A DNA stretch of 64,000 nucleotides from Gnetum montanum (Eukaryota; Streptophyta; Gnetopsida; Gnetales; Gnetaceae): assembly GCA_015680685.1 (NCBI GenBank), contig MNCI01005415.1, positions 89,431-153,430 on the forward strand, read 5' to 3'. Numbering within the stretch: position 1 is the first letter of the stretch; every line of letters starts with the position of its first letter. A program made the position numbers and the translations under genes. Positions 9,801 through 21,759 of the stretch are shown piece by piece. The notes under the pieces were generated by a model. The model saw only the letters and a list, made by a program, of their open reading frames with translations, did not search any database and was not told where the DNA came from.

Positions 9801-11024
9801 CAAATGGCAGGGAAAATGGCGGGAGTTCCCTCTGTACGTCCTCAACGGTAAGGGGCGGATCTAAGGTCCAGTCAAAGCACCCAAGTCTTTGGCAATTCTC
9901 AAAAGCCCTAGCGTAACGAGTGGGGTACTCATGCATGTCAAAGCTGATCTGCTCTATAACACCAGCACGCACGTTGCTAGTTGCAGTAAACGCCATTATC
10001 GTCGTTTCTACTCATGATAACACATCCCCATCTCCACCTGGCCTGTTGTCCTGAATAAAGAACCTGCACCATACAACATAGGCTTATTTTACATTTTGCA
10101 CATAGGCTTCTCTTATATTTCACACCGATAACAGACACCAACACAAAATAGAAAAATAGACAGTTAATAAAATTCGCTTACCCACCTGTATAGTACACCG
10201 TGCCTTGTGGGTTTTTGAAATAGGTCGAGACATGGCGAGCCACGAACAGTGTGTTATATGCATGGTAACAGCTGAATCGAGCCATTTCCCAAATCCAATT
10301 CAAACTCCTTAAGCCCTGGCCGCTCAGCTTTCGGTCCTCGGGACGGCCCGTATCGATGGCTCCATTCGTCAAAAAGGCCAGAATCCCTTGCACAGAACCC
10401 GCCAGCAGGTGCTCTAAAAGAGCACCAGCAACGTCGCCAGATAGGTCAGACCACACAAAGATGCTAAAGTTGCGTAGCAAGAACTGTAGAAACTCCAGCG
10501 CACCCTGTCAAAACCATATGACCTTCCCTTGCAACTGCATGTGCGGGGAAGGGACATTGGGGACGATGGGGTTTATACAACACAAGACCCCAACAATATC
10601 CAGCACAATCAGGATGGGCTTTAGCACAACACTGTACAAAAAACCTAATGTATACATTAACATCTACATTTACATTTGCATGACTAACACAGAAAATTCA
10701 TAAACCACACTTAGCTATCCAAGCCGAAATCGCGCAAACCCTTGCAATAACGTAAGGTTCGTCCCTAACAACGGCAGTAGACGCAACCCCATCAAATCCT
10801 CGCATTAACCCGAGGTCCACAATTCAAAATCCACATTCACGTAAATAAAAATATACCACGAAAGTAGATATTGAAATAAACATAAGCATGTAAGGAATGA
10901 CTAACCGGTTCAATGGCGTAGGGTCGCAAACATCGAGCAGCGCCTGCAAAACGTGATCCAGAGTTGCTTGCATTTCATCGATTTTGGCCAGTTTTGCGTT
11001 CTTCCTCTTGATCTTCGGTGCCAT
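6881..11024 (-). pseudogene. Antisense eight-exon accessory gene of E1
   Basis: A gene on the strand opposite to E1, between protease and RT. Proposed exons: 11024-10906 (ATG; MAPKIKRKNAKLAKID), 10504-10182, 10050-9795, 9696-8656, 8591-8346, 8275-8147, 8068-7251 and 7171-6881 (ends TAA). Introns start GT (GTAAGC, GTAAGG, GTGAGT and similar), end AG and are mostly 65-130 bp. Most junctions keep the frame; the first may carry an indel. The total is about 1,070 codons. The product starts basic; exon 4 has DAQLFADLFGVPSDG and FNWASYFAKGLRNEM; exon 7 starts near LRWDPTEPIDL; the last exon is Glu/Ala-rich and acidic. Several stops (for example in exons 3, 4, 6 and 7) show that this copy is dead. 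The pattern of exon 4 recalls plant mobile-domain or 'putative plant transposon protein' families, but this is a weak resemblance and the function is unknown. Confidence 0.7.
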
Positions 11025-11174
11025 TGCAACGGCTTCAGAATTTTTTTTACAGCTTAACACTTGCAAATCTTCGAAAGATTATACGCTCTAACTCTCTGCT
11101 CTTCCTTCTCTCAGCGACAATCACGAATTCAAATTCTCAAAGAGCCAACAACCTGTCCTCATCAAAAAACTACT

Positions 11175-11182
11175 TACTTATA
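11175..11182 (-). promoter_or_regulatory. Possible TATA box of the E1 antisense gene
   Basis: The minus strand reads CGTATAAGTAAG about 150 bp upstream of the proposed start codon at 11024. Position and sequence are plausible for a plant promoter; nothing else supports it. Confidence 0.3.
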
Positions 11183-11438
11183 CGTGAGGATCACCGACTT
11201 GATTTCCGATTTCAGCAGGACTTTCCTAAAATGGAACCCGAAAATCCGGATATTAATGCGACTGATATCGCACGCGCCCCTGTCCAAAATGACGTTAAAC
11301 TACCACATATTATCGTCTCATAATCGGGTTACATTGATTACAACCTGTCTATAATATTCAAAATTCAGTTAGCCTTCCACGTTCGGTGACATCACGTCAC
11401 TTGTCTCCTAATCATTTATGCACTTGGCGGTTTTGTAG

Positions 11439-13121
11439 GACCGACGGCAAATGGATGCAACAGTTTCAGCACCCCTAACTTTGACAGGCCCATACGGGAA
11501 GATAGTTAGAAAATTTGACTCCACGTTGATAGACGCTAACCCCTCTTTAGAAGACGTAACCATAGCTGCGTTGGAGACATCCCGAGAGTTGCCAGAATAG
11601 TCAACGCATACGCTAGATCTGGAAGCTGGGGACATAACCGAAGACCCTCTCAGTGAGGTCTCTATCGTTACACATAAGGATGAAGCTAAAATGCTTAAAG
11701 TCAATTCTTTGTTAGACCAGAAAATGCACGATGACATAAGACAGGTCCTGCAAGGCAACATTACCGTCTTCGCATGGTCATACGAGGATATGCCTTGATT
11801 AGATCCTAAGCTAATCTAGCATAACATCATCTTAGACCCGTAGATTAAAATAGTTAGACAAAAGGCACGAAAAATCAAGCCAAAGATCATGCTAGCCGTG
11901 CGTGATGAAATCACTAAACTGTATCACGCTGGTTTCATCCGTGCAGTCGATTACTCGAATTGGGTGTCTAACATTGTAGTCGTCCCAAAGAAGACTGGAA
12001 GCAGACGCATCTGCATCAACTTCCAGGATTTGAATAAGGCCACAATCAAGGATAACTTCCCGCTACTGAGTATCGACTAGCTAGTCGATACAACAGCTGG
12101 GCATGCGTTGCTATTCTTCATGGATGGCTTTTCAGGCTATAACCAGATTCGCATTAATCCAGAGCATCAACTGACCATAACATTCATGATGCCCTGGGGC
12201 ACCTTTTGTTACACTATGATGCCTTTCGGTCTAAAGAACGCTGGAGCAATGTATCGGTGAGCCATGACTTATATCTTTAGTGATTATCTCCTAGGAAGAC
12301 TGAATGACTACATAGACGATATAGCAATTAAGTCTTTAAAGTCTGAGGATCATTCAGGAGACCTGGAGTTAGTCCTTAAAAGATGTTCCAAATACGAGCT
12401 CTGGCTTAACCCAAAGAAGTGCGTATTCGGAGTTAAAACCGGATGCATGCTGGGGTTTGTGGTGTCAGAAACTGGCATACGAGTTGACCCTGATAAGGTC
12501 AAAGACATTGTTGAGTTAATGCCTCCTATAGACCTCAAGCAATTACGCGGGTTACAGGGACGCTTACAATTCATACGATGGTTCATCTCGAGATTAACCG
12601 ATAAGCTACATCCTATGCAACACTTGCTAAAAAAGGGGGTTAATTTTGAATGGACCGACGACTGCCAGCATGCATTTGATAACTTAAAACAAGAGCTGCA
12701 ACATTTATCGACGATTTTCCCACCACAAAGGGATTTGCCATTTTACATTTACCTTGCGACTTCGGACGTAGCGTTAGCAGCATTACTTTGCTAGAGGAGG
12801 GATGATGGGTCGGAAGTGCCCATCTACTACTTGAGTCATGCTCTATGTGCGTATGAAATGAGGTATAACGACGTAGAGCGTAATTGCCTAGCATTAGTTT
12901 TTATGCTTAAAAAGTGTAGGAATTATCTTTTTTGTAGCAGGATCAACGTCATCTATAAAAACAACATCCTTAGGGCCATTACGCATAGCTTATACGAGAG
13001 TAGTAAAATAGCTCGCTGGAAGGCTATCACGGCAGAATTCGATCTGCACTATGTTGGCCAATCATCTACGAAAGGCCAAGCGATAGCTGACCAGTTAATA
13101 ACTTCATCGATTAACAATTAG
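11439..13121 (+). pseudogene. pol: E1 reverse transcriptase and RNase H
   Basis: Copies the element RNA into DNA. The sense frame opens right after a TAG at 11436-11438 that is also a possible 3' splice site (GGTTTTGTAG), with ATG at 11451. The whole of pol, 11439-14918, stays in this frame with point stops only. RT spans about 11700-12560: VSNIVVVPKKTGSRRICINF, MDGFSGYNQI, MPFGLKNAGA and the catalytic YIDD at 12309-12320, then LNPKKCVFGVK and the thumb region LRGLQGRLQFIRWF. The gypsy-type RNase H follows at about 12640-13121 (FYIYLATSD, YNDVERNCLALVF, ARWKAITAEFDL). Stops occur near 11616, 11797, 11816, 12079, 12258, 12793 and 13121, so the copy is inactive. Confidence 0.9.
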
Positions 13122-13800
13122 GCAACTATAGAGCCAGAGTTCCCTGATGAACATGTACATAGTCTAAGCCCTATCTCGACAGCCCCCGAAGCAACGTTAT
13201 ACTTTGACGGTGCTTCAATTGCTAGAGGTGGCAGTGCTGCCATTGTTATCATGCTATCACCTGAGGATGTGCGTCTGCACGCTTATCGCTTGACCTTCCC
13301 TTGTACGAACAATGTGGTAGAGTATGAGGGGCTCCTCAGGGGATTACTAACTACCAGTGAACTCGATGTTCAACACCTGGCGATTAGGGGCGATTCGATG
13401 CTTGTCATAAATTAGATCACAGGAGTCTATGCCTGCAAGGCTGTACATTTGCAGCCCTACTGCGATACGGCTAAAGATCTTCTGAGATGATTTGCGACCA
13501 TCGATGCCTAGCACGTGCCACGCATGGATAACACATTGGCCGACGCACTGGCAACACTGGCTTTGAACATGCCTTCACAGCTTTTTGACACTTGTCCTGC
13601 ATTGATCACAGACTGCACACATCCTATCATTCAGACGGCGCAAATCTCTTCTCTTCTTGAAGAAAGCACGCCTGAATAGTACGACGACATTAAAACTTAC
13701 CTTTTACAGGGTGAGCTACCATCTGCATTAACACGCGCACAGAAGGACGCAATCCGTAAGCAGGCGAGGCAATACGTCATCATCAGAGATAGCACTCTTT
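13122..13800 (+). pseudogene. E1 second, archaeal-type RNase H (aRNH) and linker
   Basis: In frame with RT. LYFDGAS at about 13198 supplies the first Asp, VEYEGLLRGL the Glu, IRGDSMLV the next Asp and LADALATLAL the last acidic position. A second RNase H after the gypsy one is a hallmark of the Tat lineage; it is thought to remove template RNA and primers during reverse transcription. Stops lie near 13413, 13488 and 13510. The linker to integrase (ALTRAQKDAIRKQARQYVI) is the pre-integrase segment also seen in E2. Confidence 0.85.
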
Positions 13801-14918
13801 GTAGACACTCCTTTGATGGCGTGCTGCTAACTTGCGTCGACAAAAACCAAGCACAGCAGATAGTCGGTGAAGTTCACGAGGGATTGTGCGGTGGCCACCT
13901 AGCACCACGGGCTATGGCCCTAAAAATTCATCGCTTAGGATACTACTGGCCACATGTGGAAAAAGATTGCCTGATGAAGGTTAAAACCTATGACACGTGT
14001 CAGCGTCACGCTAACCTTATACATGTGTCACCCACAGAATTACATACAACGCAGATAACATGGCCATTTCAGCGATGGGGACTAGACATTATAGGCCCCA
14101 TCACGCCGAAATCTTCCGCAAGTCATAGTTTCATTATTACTGCTACTGAGTACTTTATGAAGTGGGTAGAGGCTATTCCCCTGCAGAAGATCACATCTCA
14201 ACAGATTTGCCATTTTATCCTGAACAACATAGTAACCAAATTTGGTCTCCCGATGACTATTGTGACTGACAATGGGCCGCAGTTTAGTATCACAGAAACC
14301 AAATCCTTCTGTGATAACTGAGGCATTAGACAATATTTTTCTTCCCCTTATTACCTGCAAGCAAATGGTCAAGCTGAAGCAACAAACAAAGTGATCATCA
14401 ATCTGCTCAAGAAAATGCTCGACGGCAACAAAAGGCGGTGGCATGAACAAATCCTCTATGTGCTATGGACGTATCGTACTATGTGTAGGACGGCCACGGG
14501 TAGTACGCCCTATAGCTTGGTTTACGGGTCTAAAGCAGTGCTACCTCTCGAGTTGCAAATCCCTTCTCTAAGAATGGTCCTCTCTATAGTTATAAATGAG
14601 GCTCAACACATCGAGTCTTGAATCACCGATCTAGATTCAGTCGAAGAGAAGCAGATACAGGCTCTTGATACGATTGAAAGGTATTAAGAAAAACAGCGAC
14701 AAAAACATTGCCAAAAATTTCAATAGTGCCTGATCAAGAAAGGAGATCTAGTTCTCAAGGCCGTGCGTGAACCAGTAAGCAAATTCTCTGCAAACTAGGA
14801 GGGCCCTTTCTTGGTGGTCGACGTGTACAGCAATGGAGCATTCAAGTTAGCAGACGTCAATGGCAATGAATTATCAAATCCTGTAAATCATGTATATCTG
14901 AAGCGGTATTACAATTAA
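13801..14918 (+). pseudogene. E1 integrase
   Basis: Inserts the element DNA into the genome. The N-terminal zinc-binding region has VHEGLCGGHLAPRAMA and then TYDTCQRH, where E2 has TCD, so the first Cys of the CxxC pair is Tyr here. The catalytic core keeps D (RWGLDIIGPI, about 14080), D (VTDNGPQF, about 14265) and E (GQAEATNK, about 14370). The C-terminal part contains EGPFLVVDVYSNGAFKL. Stops at 14319-14321 and 14619-14621 and several later ones interrupt it. It ends with TAA at 14916-14918. The 166-codon stretch 13821-14321 is open. Confidence 0.88.
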
Positions 14919-14936
14919 TAGCATCTATGGTGTCAA

Positions 14937-15420
14937 CAACAGGTATGGCAATATACGTCCTCCACGACGCTAAACTGGCAGTCTTCGTCCGCTACGACGT
15001 AAAAATGGCATTCCTTGCACGCATCCGCCACGACGCTAAACTGGTAGTATTCATCCGCTACGACGCTAAACTGGCAGGTTGCAACCGTCCACTACGACGT
15101 AAAACTGGCAATGTTGTATAGGTCCGCCAAGACGAAAAACTGGAATCTTTTGCATGCGTCCGCCACGATGCTAAATTGGCACAGGTATGTAGCCGTCTGC
15201 TGAGATGTAAAACTAGCACAGCCCTGTCCTTGGGTCATGACATGAAACTAACATCCACAGCACGGTCTGCTGAGACTATAAATCAGACACTCCATAGTCT
15301 GCTACGACGTAAAACTAGCATTTCTCGGTCTGCCTGGAGTTTAAACTGGGACCATGGTCTGCTGAGACTTAAAACTAGCAATGATAGTCTACCAGGACTT
15401 AAAACTGGGACTTACATACT
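14937..15420 (-). repeat. Motif array M between E1 integrase and 3' LTR
   Basis: About a dozen degenerate units spaced some 30-45 bp apart, reading on the plus strand as GTCCGCTACGACGTAAAACT followed by GGCA. The minus strand thus has CAGTTTTACGTCGTAGCGGAC-like units, matching the arrays beside the antisense genes. No coding capacity is likely. Confidence 0.75.
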
Positions 15421-15430
15421 ACTGCCATGT

Positions 15431-16513
15431 CAATCAAACGAACGTGATCATCTCCGCACAGCTGCATGACAAATAAGGTGGGATACTGAGACAGTCCCAG
15501 CGTCGCCACCCCACTGGCATCCTACTGATTCCTCAGACGAGCTGAAAGGCATCCTACTGATCCCTCGGAGATGTCGTCGCTGTGCCCACTGCAGTGGTGG
15601 CACCTCTGAGAGTTTAGTCTCGCTAGCCGGAGCCCCAATGAAATCCTCATCGACAACGACCTCGGGAACCTCCGCCGATCATCGCTATCGGACACTGGCT
15701 TCGCAAATTCATCTTGTTGGTTCCTTGCCTAACTAGTTAGATGCACTGCGTCTGATGCCTTTTGGCGAAGATATGCTGGGCCAATCGTCAGGATTGGCGG
15801 CTTCGCTCTCATGCCCCAACTCCTTCACGGCCCAATCGCCCTATCCCACATCAAACGGCGCTCTTTTCGACAACCTCGCCTCTTGTTCGCATGAGCAGCG
15901 ATGTCCTCTATTTTCTTCTGTGGTTGCAGGTTACTTGCTTTGGAGGATGCTGTTCAAAGGTGCGTCCATCTGAACGGTGCAGTAAAACAGTGTGTTGAAA
16001 TGGCTGCTCAACTTTGCTCGACCACTTAGATCTACATGCCTATACCTCTCACAATTCTACCCTTAGCTCTTATTTCCCTTTATGCCCACCACCTGCTTCC
16101 CATACGCAAAACCTACATATGCAAGTATCCATTTTTCGCACTCACACTAGCAGAGATATTGCAGAAGTGATGCACCATGCTCCTTTTGCAAGCATTCCTA
16201 CTATAATTAGTGACAGAGAGATCTCAAGCTGACACGCTACGCTCGTCCGAAAGCATTCCTGTCAACATAAGTGTGCGTACGTTTCTGTGCATGCAGTAAG
16301 CGTATTCCATGCTCACACCATCTTGACTCATTTTACATCTTCTCTAAACCTGTTTCCTACTAATGTCATTCTACCTCCCATTCAATCCAAATTTGCTCTT
16401 CCATATTGACAGGGCAACCCTTGAGTAGCCATGGATGGATGCTGTTCTTGCTTCTACCAATCCGGTGTTTCGTATTCTTTGTCGACGTCTTTCAGGTAAG
16501 TCCTCCAACCGTC
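15431..16513 (+). other. E1 3' untranslated region
   Basis: About 1.1 kb without a convincing ORF; short frames here do not recur in the other elements. It leads into the polypurine tract. Confidence 0.5.
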
Positions 16514-16529
16514 AACAAAGAGGGGCCAT
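16514..16529 (+). other. E1 polypurine tract
   Basis: AACAAAGAGGGGCCAT directly before the 3' LTR. E2 (20249-20266, minus) and H (33370-33387, minus) have similar tracts, ACAAAGAG with GCCAA or GTCCAA. It primes plus-strand DNA synthesis in LTR elements. Confidence 0.8.
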
Positions 16530-17984
16530 TGAAACACCATGAAAAATTTGCGAGTCGGCCTCAGGCAAAGATTCGCAATTCAAGCAAGGGCGCAGGTTAG
16601 AATTCCAGAAAGGAGACTAAGACAGAGCAACACCAAGAGGTGCATAGCATCGAGTCCTCGACTTCTTGTGCAGATTCCTAATCTTTCTATGCTTTTTTCT
16701 ATTTATGCTACATCACGCAACGCAGCGTAATGACGCTTAGCGTAACTTTGCTTAAACACAATCCGGCATTAGAAGGATAGTTGCTTCGGCATAGGGAGAA
16801 GCGTAAGCAGTGTGATATGTGGCTTCTTGTGCATTTTGCTAAGTCTTTTTGTTCAAGGCCAGGTTTACGCTCTGCTACACACAGTAGCATAATAAGCTCC
16901 AGAACAGTCAAAGGCAAAGTCTAAGGAAGTGCGAATGCTCATCATACGCTCATCACGCAACGTAGCATATCATAGCATATTGCGTCGCCAAGCTAGACAT
17001 CGTTTACGCTTAATTACGCGCAGCTGCGTATGCAAGAGTAGAACAGCCTGAATCTATTGCTGCCATGTTATGTTACGCTCATGCACGCAACGCAGCATGA
17101 TGAGCGTAATATAACCCAAAGACAGTTGAGACATGCCCGACGTGCACGTTTTCTTCATGCGCACAATATGCGAATGAGCATATTGTGCGTAGTCATGAAG
17201 TTTGACGCAAAAATGTTCAAACCAATAGTACCCGAAACAAGCGGGACACACGTCATCAGGGTTGAGCCTTTTCCACGAAGCGTCGTAGCCTATAAATACC
17301 CCAGTTGACAAAGATACAGGGGTTGGCAAATCAGAAAAGCACAGGCATTTTTCTGAGAACTTATCACCTTTCGAGCAGACATACAGAGAGCATTGCTTTG
17401 GCAATTATTGATAGCATTACCTTCCGGTAGAAATAGAGCACTGTTTGCTTTGAGTACCGGCAACAGGAGTAATCGGTCTGCTGGGGAAGACTCTATTGGT
17501 CAGAAACAGTTGATCAGTAGGCATCAGAGCTTGACCTTCGTTGCATCCCAGCTTTAGCCTTCGAGGTAGATCGGACTTCTGTTTGGACAGTTTTCTTGTT
17601 GTTTTATGCATTGCTTCACATCCAGTAATCAAGGTCTCCCCAGTGTAACGAGATATACAAAATACACATTTTTCTTTAGTCAAAGCATAGATCTTAAAAC
17701 TACGTTTTTCTCTCATGTCAGCCTCCTCTTATCGTGTTTAGCGTTATCATCGTTGCAATTCATCCACATCATTTTCCCCCCCATTTTTGCGATTCCTCAA
17801 ATCAGATCGTTTCACCAGACATTCATCTATTTACTAATTAGTAAGTCCCTATCTGATTGACAAGACCGTTCAGGGCGCTGCGGATTTATTTTTCCAGCAT
17901 AGCCCTCACACGGATCCGTGGTTAAAACTATGTACACGGAATTTGTTCGATATTTTCCAGCTGCCAACGTTTTCCATCATAACA
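16530..17984 (+). repeat. E1 3' LTR
   Basis: The full-length partner of 847-2299. TATAAATA lies at 17291-17298 and the 12-bp hairpin at 17160-17189. It ends CATAACA and is followed by the ATATG target duplication. Confidence 0.93.
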
Positions 17985-17989
17985 ATATG
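17985..17989. repeat. TSD of E1, right copy (ATATG)
   Basis: Identical to 842-846. Confidence 0.9.
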
Positions 17990-18617
17990 GTTATGAGTAA
18001 AGGAGCCCTAGTTACTTTGCCATTTTAGGGATTAACCTTAATTTCAATATTGTTAAATAATAGGGATGTTGAATTCTCCTCCCTTAGTGAAGGAGGAAGG
18101 ATAACTACATGGATGACTTCCTCATTAGTTGGGATGTTCTCATTAATAAGGATGAAAGTCAACATTTTGACTACTACCTCACAATATGTGATAGAAGTCA
18201 TGATCAGATCACATAAGCTTAATGTTATATTCTTTTTCTTAAGGAATTACTTGACTTTGTTCATCACACTATGGAAGTTTTTATCATTGGCTATGGGCTT
18301 GTCATTCCAATTATGATTTATTTCCTCCATACACCCCAAAATGGAAACTTCAAATTTAGGTTGTGGTTGTTAGGGTATTCCTCATTCTCCTGGTCATGGA
18401 TCTTAGAATCCTCCTATGATTTGTTGGTTAAAGAGGATTGGGAAAAGGAGGTCATGGGTATAGCTAAGATGGAAGTGGGATTCAGTGCATCCACTTCCTT
18501 TTTTAGCTTCATATATTTTTCACCCTTATTGCTAGGCCTTTACTTATGCTTCTTCCTTTGCTTGGTTGAGGTTTTCTAGTTTCAACTATGGGTTGTAAGG
18601 AATAGACATTAGCATTA
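17990..18617 (-). pseudogene. E0 protease/linker region, middle part, degenerate
   Basis: Continues E0 after the E1 insertion. Bases 18090-18250 match the pre-protease region of E2 at about 29650-29820 (CTCATTAGTTGGGATGTTCT against the E2 version, then AAAGTCAACAT and CATAAGCTTAA). The segment ends at the E2 insertion point, 18618-18622. Confidence 0.65.
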
Positions 18618-18622
18618 GCCAT
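18618..18622. repeat. TSD of E2, left copy (GCCAT)
   Basis: GCCAT directly before the E2 3' LTR; the same five bases follow its 5' LTR at 58656-58660. Confidence 0.88.
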
Positions 18623-20248
18623 TGTGCTATCCGAAATCATCGACGTGAGGCTAGACGGAAAAAACAAATGCCAAAAGATTATCGGAGAGACATAGCAGAT
18701 CCTTCCTTCATGCGAGGGCAAGTTGGAAAAGAAAAAACAAAGGCAGAGTGCCTTGGATGATCTGCATGTAAATCAACCAATGACTTCCCTGAGCATAAGC
18801 TATGGCTTGTGTTGGGATTATCGTAACCAGTAACATATGAAATGTAAATGAAGTGTATACAACAGCATGAAATAAATATAAATAGAGAAAAAAATGTAAT
18901 GGAAGGCAATAATGAACTGTATTATATTGCTTAAAAAGGGTGTGCACTGGTCAAAGTGTAGTTGCGTGTGTGGATGGAAAGTTGAGTGCTAAGCCCCGAT
19001 GTAAGGTGTTTACAGGTGCTTGGATGCTAGAAGCCACATGAGCTCGAGCGTCCAAAGTTGCCAGTTAATGCTCCCAAAGCCATCAACCTTCAAAATTGCC
19101 AACCTTATTTATGTGAATGAACAAGGTATTTATAAGTTTTGGCTATGCTCGGGTGTAGTTCATGGATGAGATCAATGACTAAGAGATGAGAGAAACACAG
19201 ATCATGTGCAAGGTGTTTGATGGACAGTTGTTTGTGAATTGGACAAGCTACATTTTTTGATCGGATGCACTGTATCTTATAGTATGTTTTGGATTATACA
19301 AGCTAGCTTACACCCATGCAGATACAATTTGAAGTGTAAGAGCTTGACAAGTTTACAAATGATGAAAATTTACAATGAAATGATAGTGTACAACAAGAGA
19401 AATTGACTCTAGCTCTCTTCGAACTTCTAGATCCCTGAATTGACTACTGTAGGGTTTCAATGTAAGAAATTTTATGGCTGTTTGAGGCATCTCCAATTCA
19501 TCCAAGCTCCTATCATGATTTGATTTGGTCTTGGCATGTCCTCAGCATGTGTTTCATGTGCCTTTAACCAAGCATGATCAGTACTCACGTTGCCAGCGTG
19601 ACCTCAGCATGAGTGAGCTGAAAATGATGCATTTCACTCCAAATTTTAATCTTTGAAGCCTATTCTTTGAGTGCAATAGTTACCTCACTGTGTATGACCC
19701 TGAGAATGATCTGCAAGTTGAAACCTAAGCTTGGATGTGCCTTTTTTTGAACTACTTTTGGTAGCTCATGCTGGACTCATGCTATTAGCATGAGTGACAA
19801 AATTTTATGATTTTGGACTTGAGTCTGGAATTTTGAAGGCTAGGGCTTGGAATAGTCATCAAAAAAATTTCAGGATGTTTTGCACCTTTGAAGTCAAACC
19901 ATTTTAACTCTATTTTTAGGTTCTTGGAGTTGCTTACGTTATACTCATGCTGCCAGCATGACCTCAGTGTGACCAGGGAAAATTTGTGCAATTTGGTCTG
20001 AAATCTAAACTCCCAAATGCTAAAACTTGAAGTGGACAATGATGGTGCTATGAAGTTGAATTGAACCCTTATATTGGACCATTTGACCTAATTTTAAAGT
20101 CATTATATTTTCTCACACTGGGGGCATTCCTAGCTTGACAAGCCTAGCGTGAGTTCCATGCCTTGGTCAAATTCTTGCCTCTCAAAAGCTCAAAAGGCTC
20201 TAAGTTGTTCTTGTTTTAAAATGTTAGGCTAAAATTAGTGGTGCTTCA
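18623..20248 (-). repeat. E2 3' LTR
   Basis: 1,626 bp, homologous with 57043-58655. The minus strand has TATAAATA at 19134-19127. U3 (19200-20248) has repeated words such as CATGCTGCCAGCATG and GACCTCAGCATGAGTGAG. Confidence 0.88.
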
Positions 20249-21399
20249 TTGGCCTCTCTTTGTTGAGGCCTAGAGGAATACACCTAAGAGGCATTGAAAA
20301 AGAAGTACAAAACACCACGACCAACCAAGTACCAAGCATTCTTTGTCGGCCCCTGGTTGGATGTCATCGCACCATTTTCAAAACTACATGGGATTGGGGA
20401 AATGTAGTTCAAGATGCAAGGAGATTGGTTGTAATAGGGGGGAATCAGGAATTAATCAAGGGTTATAATTATTTTTGGAATTTTGGGAGAGGAATGCTCT
20501 CACATGAACAAGCCATATCTTTAGTCCTCGTTAGTAACCAGTGTTTAGCAGACTCAGAACCAAGACATAGGAGGTGCATTCTTTGGAGAAATGGGACTCT
20601 TATAGAGTGTTTACGGAGCCTATTGTAAATAGCCAAAGCCATGTGATGATGTGAAACATGATCATTTGATACATGAGTGTAACTATTTTTCCAAGACAAT
20701 TGCCTTCCCGCCTAGGGCTTGTATGAGAAGAGCCAATGGTCTTTAGTCTATGATGTCAACGAGATAATGAAGACCTTTTTTGTGCATTTTTCTCTTTGAT
20801 CCTTTTGTTCCTTTTTTTTGTTCTTTTTGAAAGGGCTTGCTTTCATTGTTGTACTCATGCTCATGCGCTTGCATTCGTATCATGTATCGTGTATTGTGTT
20901 TTTCATTGCAACTACTTAGAGGATCATAGTGTGCAACAATGTATCAAGAGCTTTGGGATGAGTAGAATCTATCAAGGGGGTGTAATTGAATAGGATAAGG
21001 GGAATGTGATAGGGAATAGGAAATGTATTAGAAGTTAGGAATGTACTTATGAATGGATTGATTAATCCAGTTGCATGTTTCAAGAAGAATGTGATACCTT
21101 GTCGTCATCATGAATTACATCTATGCACGAATGCCTCAGGCATGTCATCCTACAAACACAACTCCAAGAAGACAAGAAAACCAAAAATGACTTGATTAAC
21201 TAAGCACTTTAAACTTGAATGCAACCAAGGGGATGGAGCCACCATGTGCATTTTCAAAGTAGAAAAGATCATGAACAACATTAGTTTCATTAGGGTCCAT
21301 GGGACGAATCATGTAGCAAGTCTTTATGGAGCACGTACAGCCAATTGCAGCAACATATCTTTTCAAGTATTTCTTGGTCATTAATGATGTCACCAGTTT
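20249..21399 (-). other. E2 polypurine tract and 3' untranslated region
   Basis: The tract ACAAAGAGAGGCCAA (minus strand, 20249-20266) touches the 3' LTR. The remaining 1.1 kb has no recognisable coding sequence; short frames at 20260-20628 and 21196-21393 have no support. Confidence 0.6.
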
Positions 21400-21720
21400 A
21401 TAGTCTTAGTAGACTATTGTGGGTTAGTTTCATGTCATAACCCTTTGGATGGCATGAGTTTAGTATTGTAGCAGATGGTGCAGTGCTAGTTTATAGCTGT
21501 AGTGGACTGTGAAGAGGCAAACCAGTTTATAGTCCTATTGGACTCTGCATGCTAGTCTTACATCATGGCAAATAATGTGGTAGTTTAGTGTCATAATGGA
21601 TGGATCTCAATGATTTCAGTTTATTGTCATGACGCCAGGACATTCTGTGGTGCCAGTTTCAAGTAATAGCTCCAGGACCATTCTATGGTGTTATTTTTAG
21701 GTTGTGATGCTAGGATCATT
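21400..21720 (+). repeat. Motif array M between E2 integrase and 3' LTR
   Basis: Degenerate plus-strand units such as CCAGTTTATAGTCCTATTGG, GTAGTTTAGTGTCATAATGG (21580-21599) and TCAGTTTATTGTCATGACG. Position and strand relative to the element match the E1 array at 14937-15420. Confidence 0.7.
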
Positions 21721-21759
21721 ACATACTAATAACCCCCATCTGTGTCAGTTCATTAGGCA

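Larger units (their letters stand above)
847..17984 (+). mobile_element. E1: complete Tat/Ogre-like Ty3/gypsy LTR retrotransposon
   Basis: A 17.1 kb element with two LTRs of about 1,450 bp that both start TGAAACAC and end ACA, bounded by a perfect 5 bp TSD (ATATG). In order it carries a PBS, gag, protease, a 5.1 kb gap with an antisense spliced gene, RT, RNase H, a second archaeal-type RNase H, integrase, a degenerate repeat array and a polypurine tract. The order PR-RT-RH-INT with an extra RNase H after RH is the known signature of the plant Tat lineage. In about 110 bases of the two LTRs compared by eye (from 860 and 16543) some five differ, so the copy is fairly young compared with E0 and E2, yet gag, pol and the antisense gene all carry stops. 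It sits inside E0. Confidence 0.93.

Noticed and set aside
14937-15420. CRISPR-like or regular repeat-spacer array
   Set aside because: Units are degenerate and unevenly spaced, and lie in a eukaryotic retrotransposon.
15755-16232. ORFs in the 3' untranslated part of E1 as an extra gene
   Set aside because: They are short and overlapping, with no matching sequence at the corresponding place in E2.
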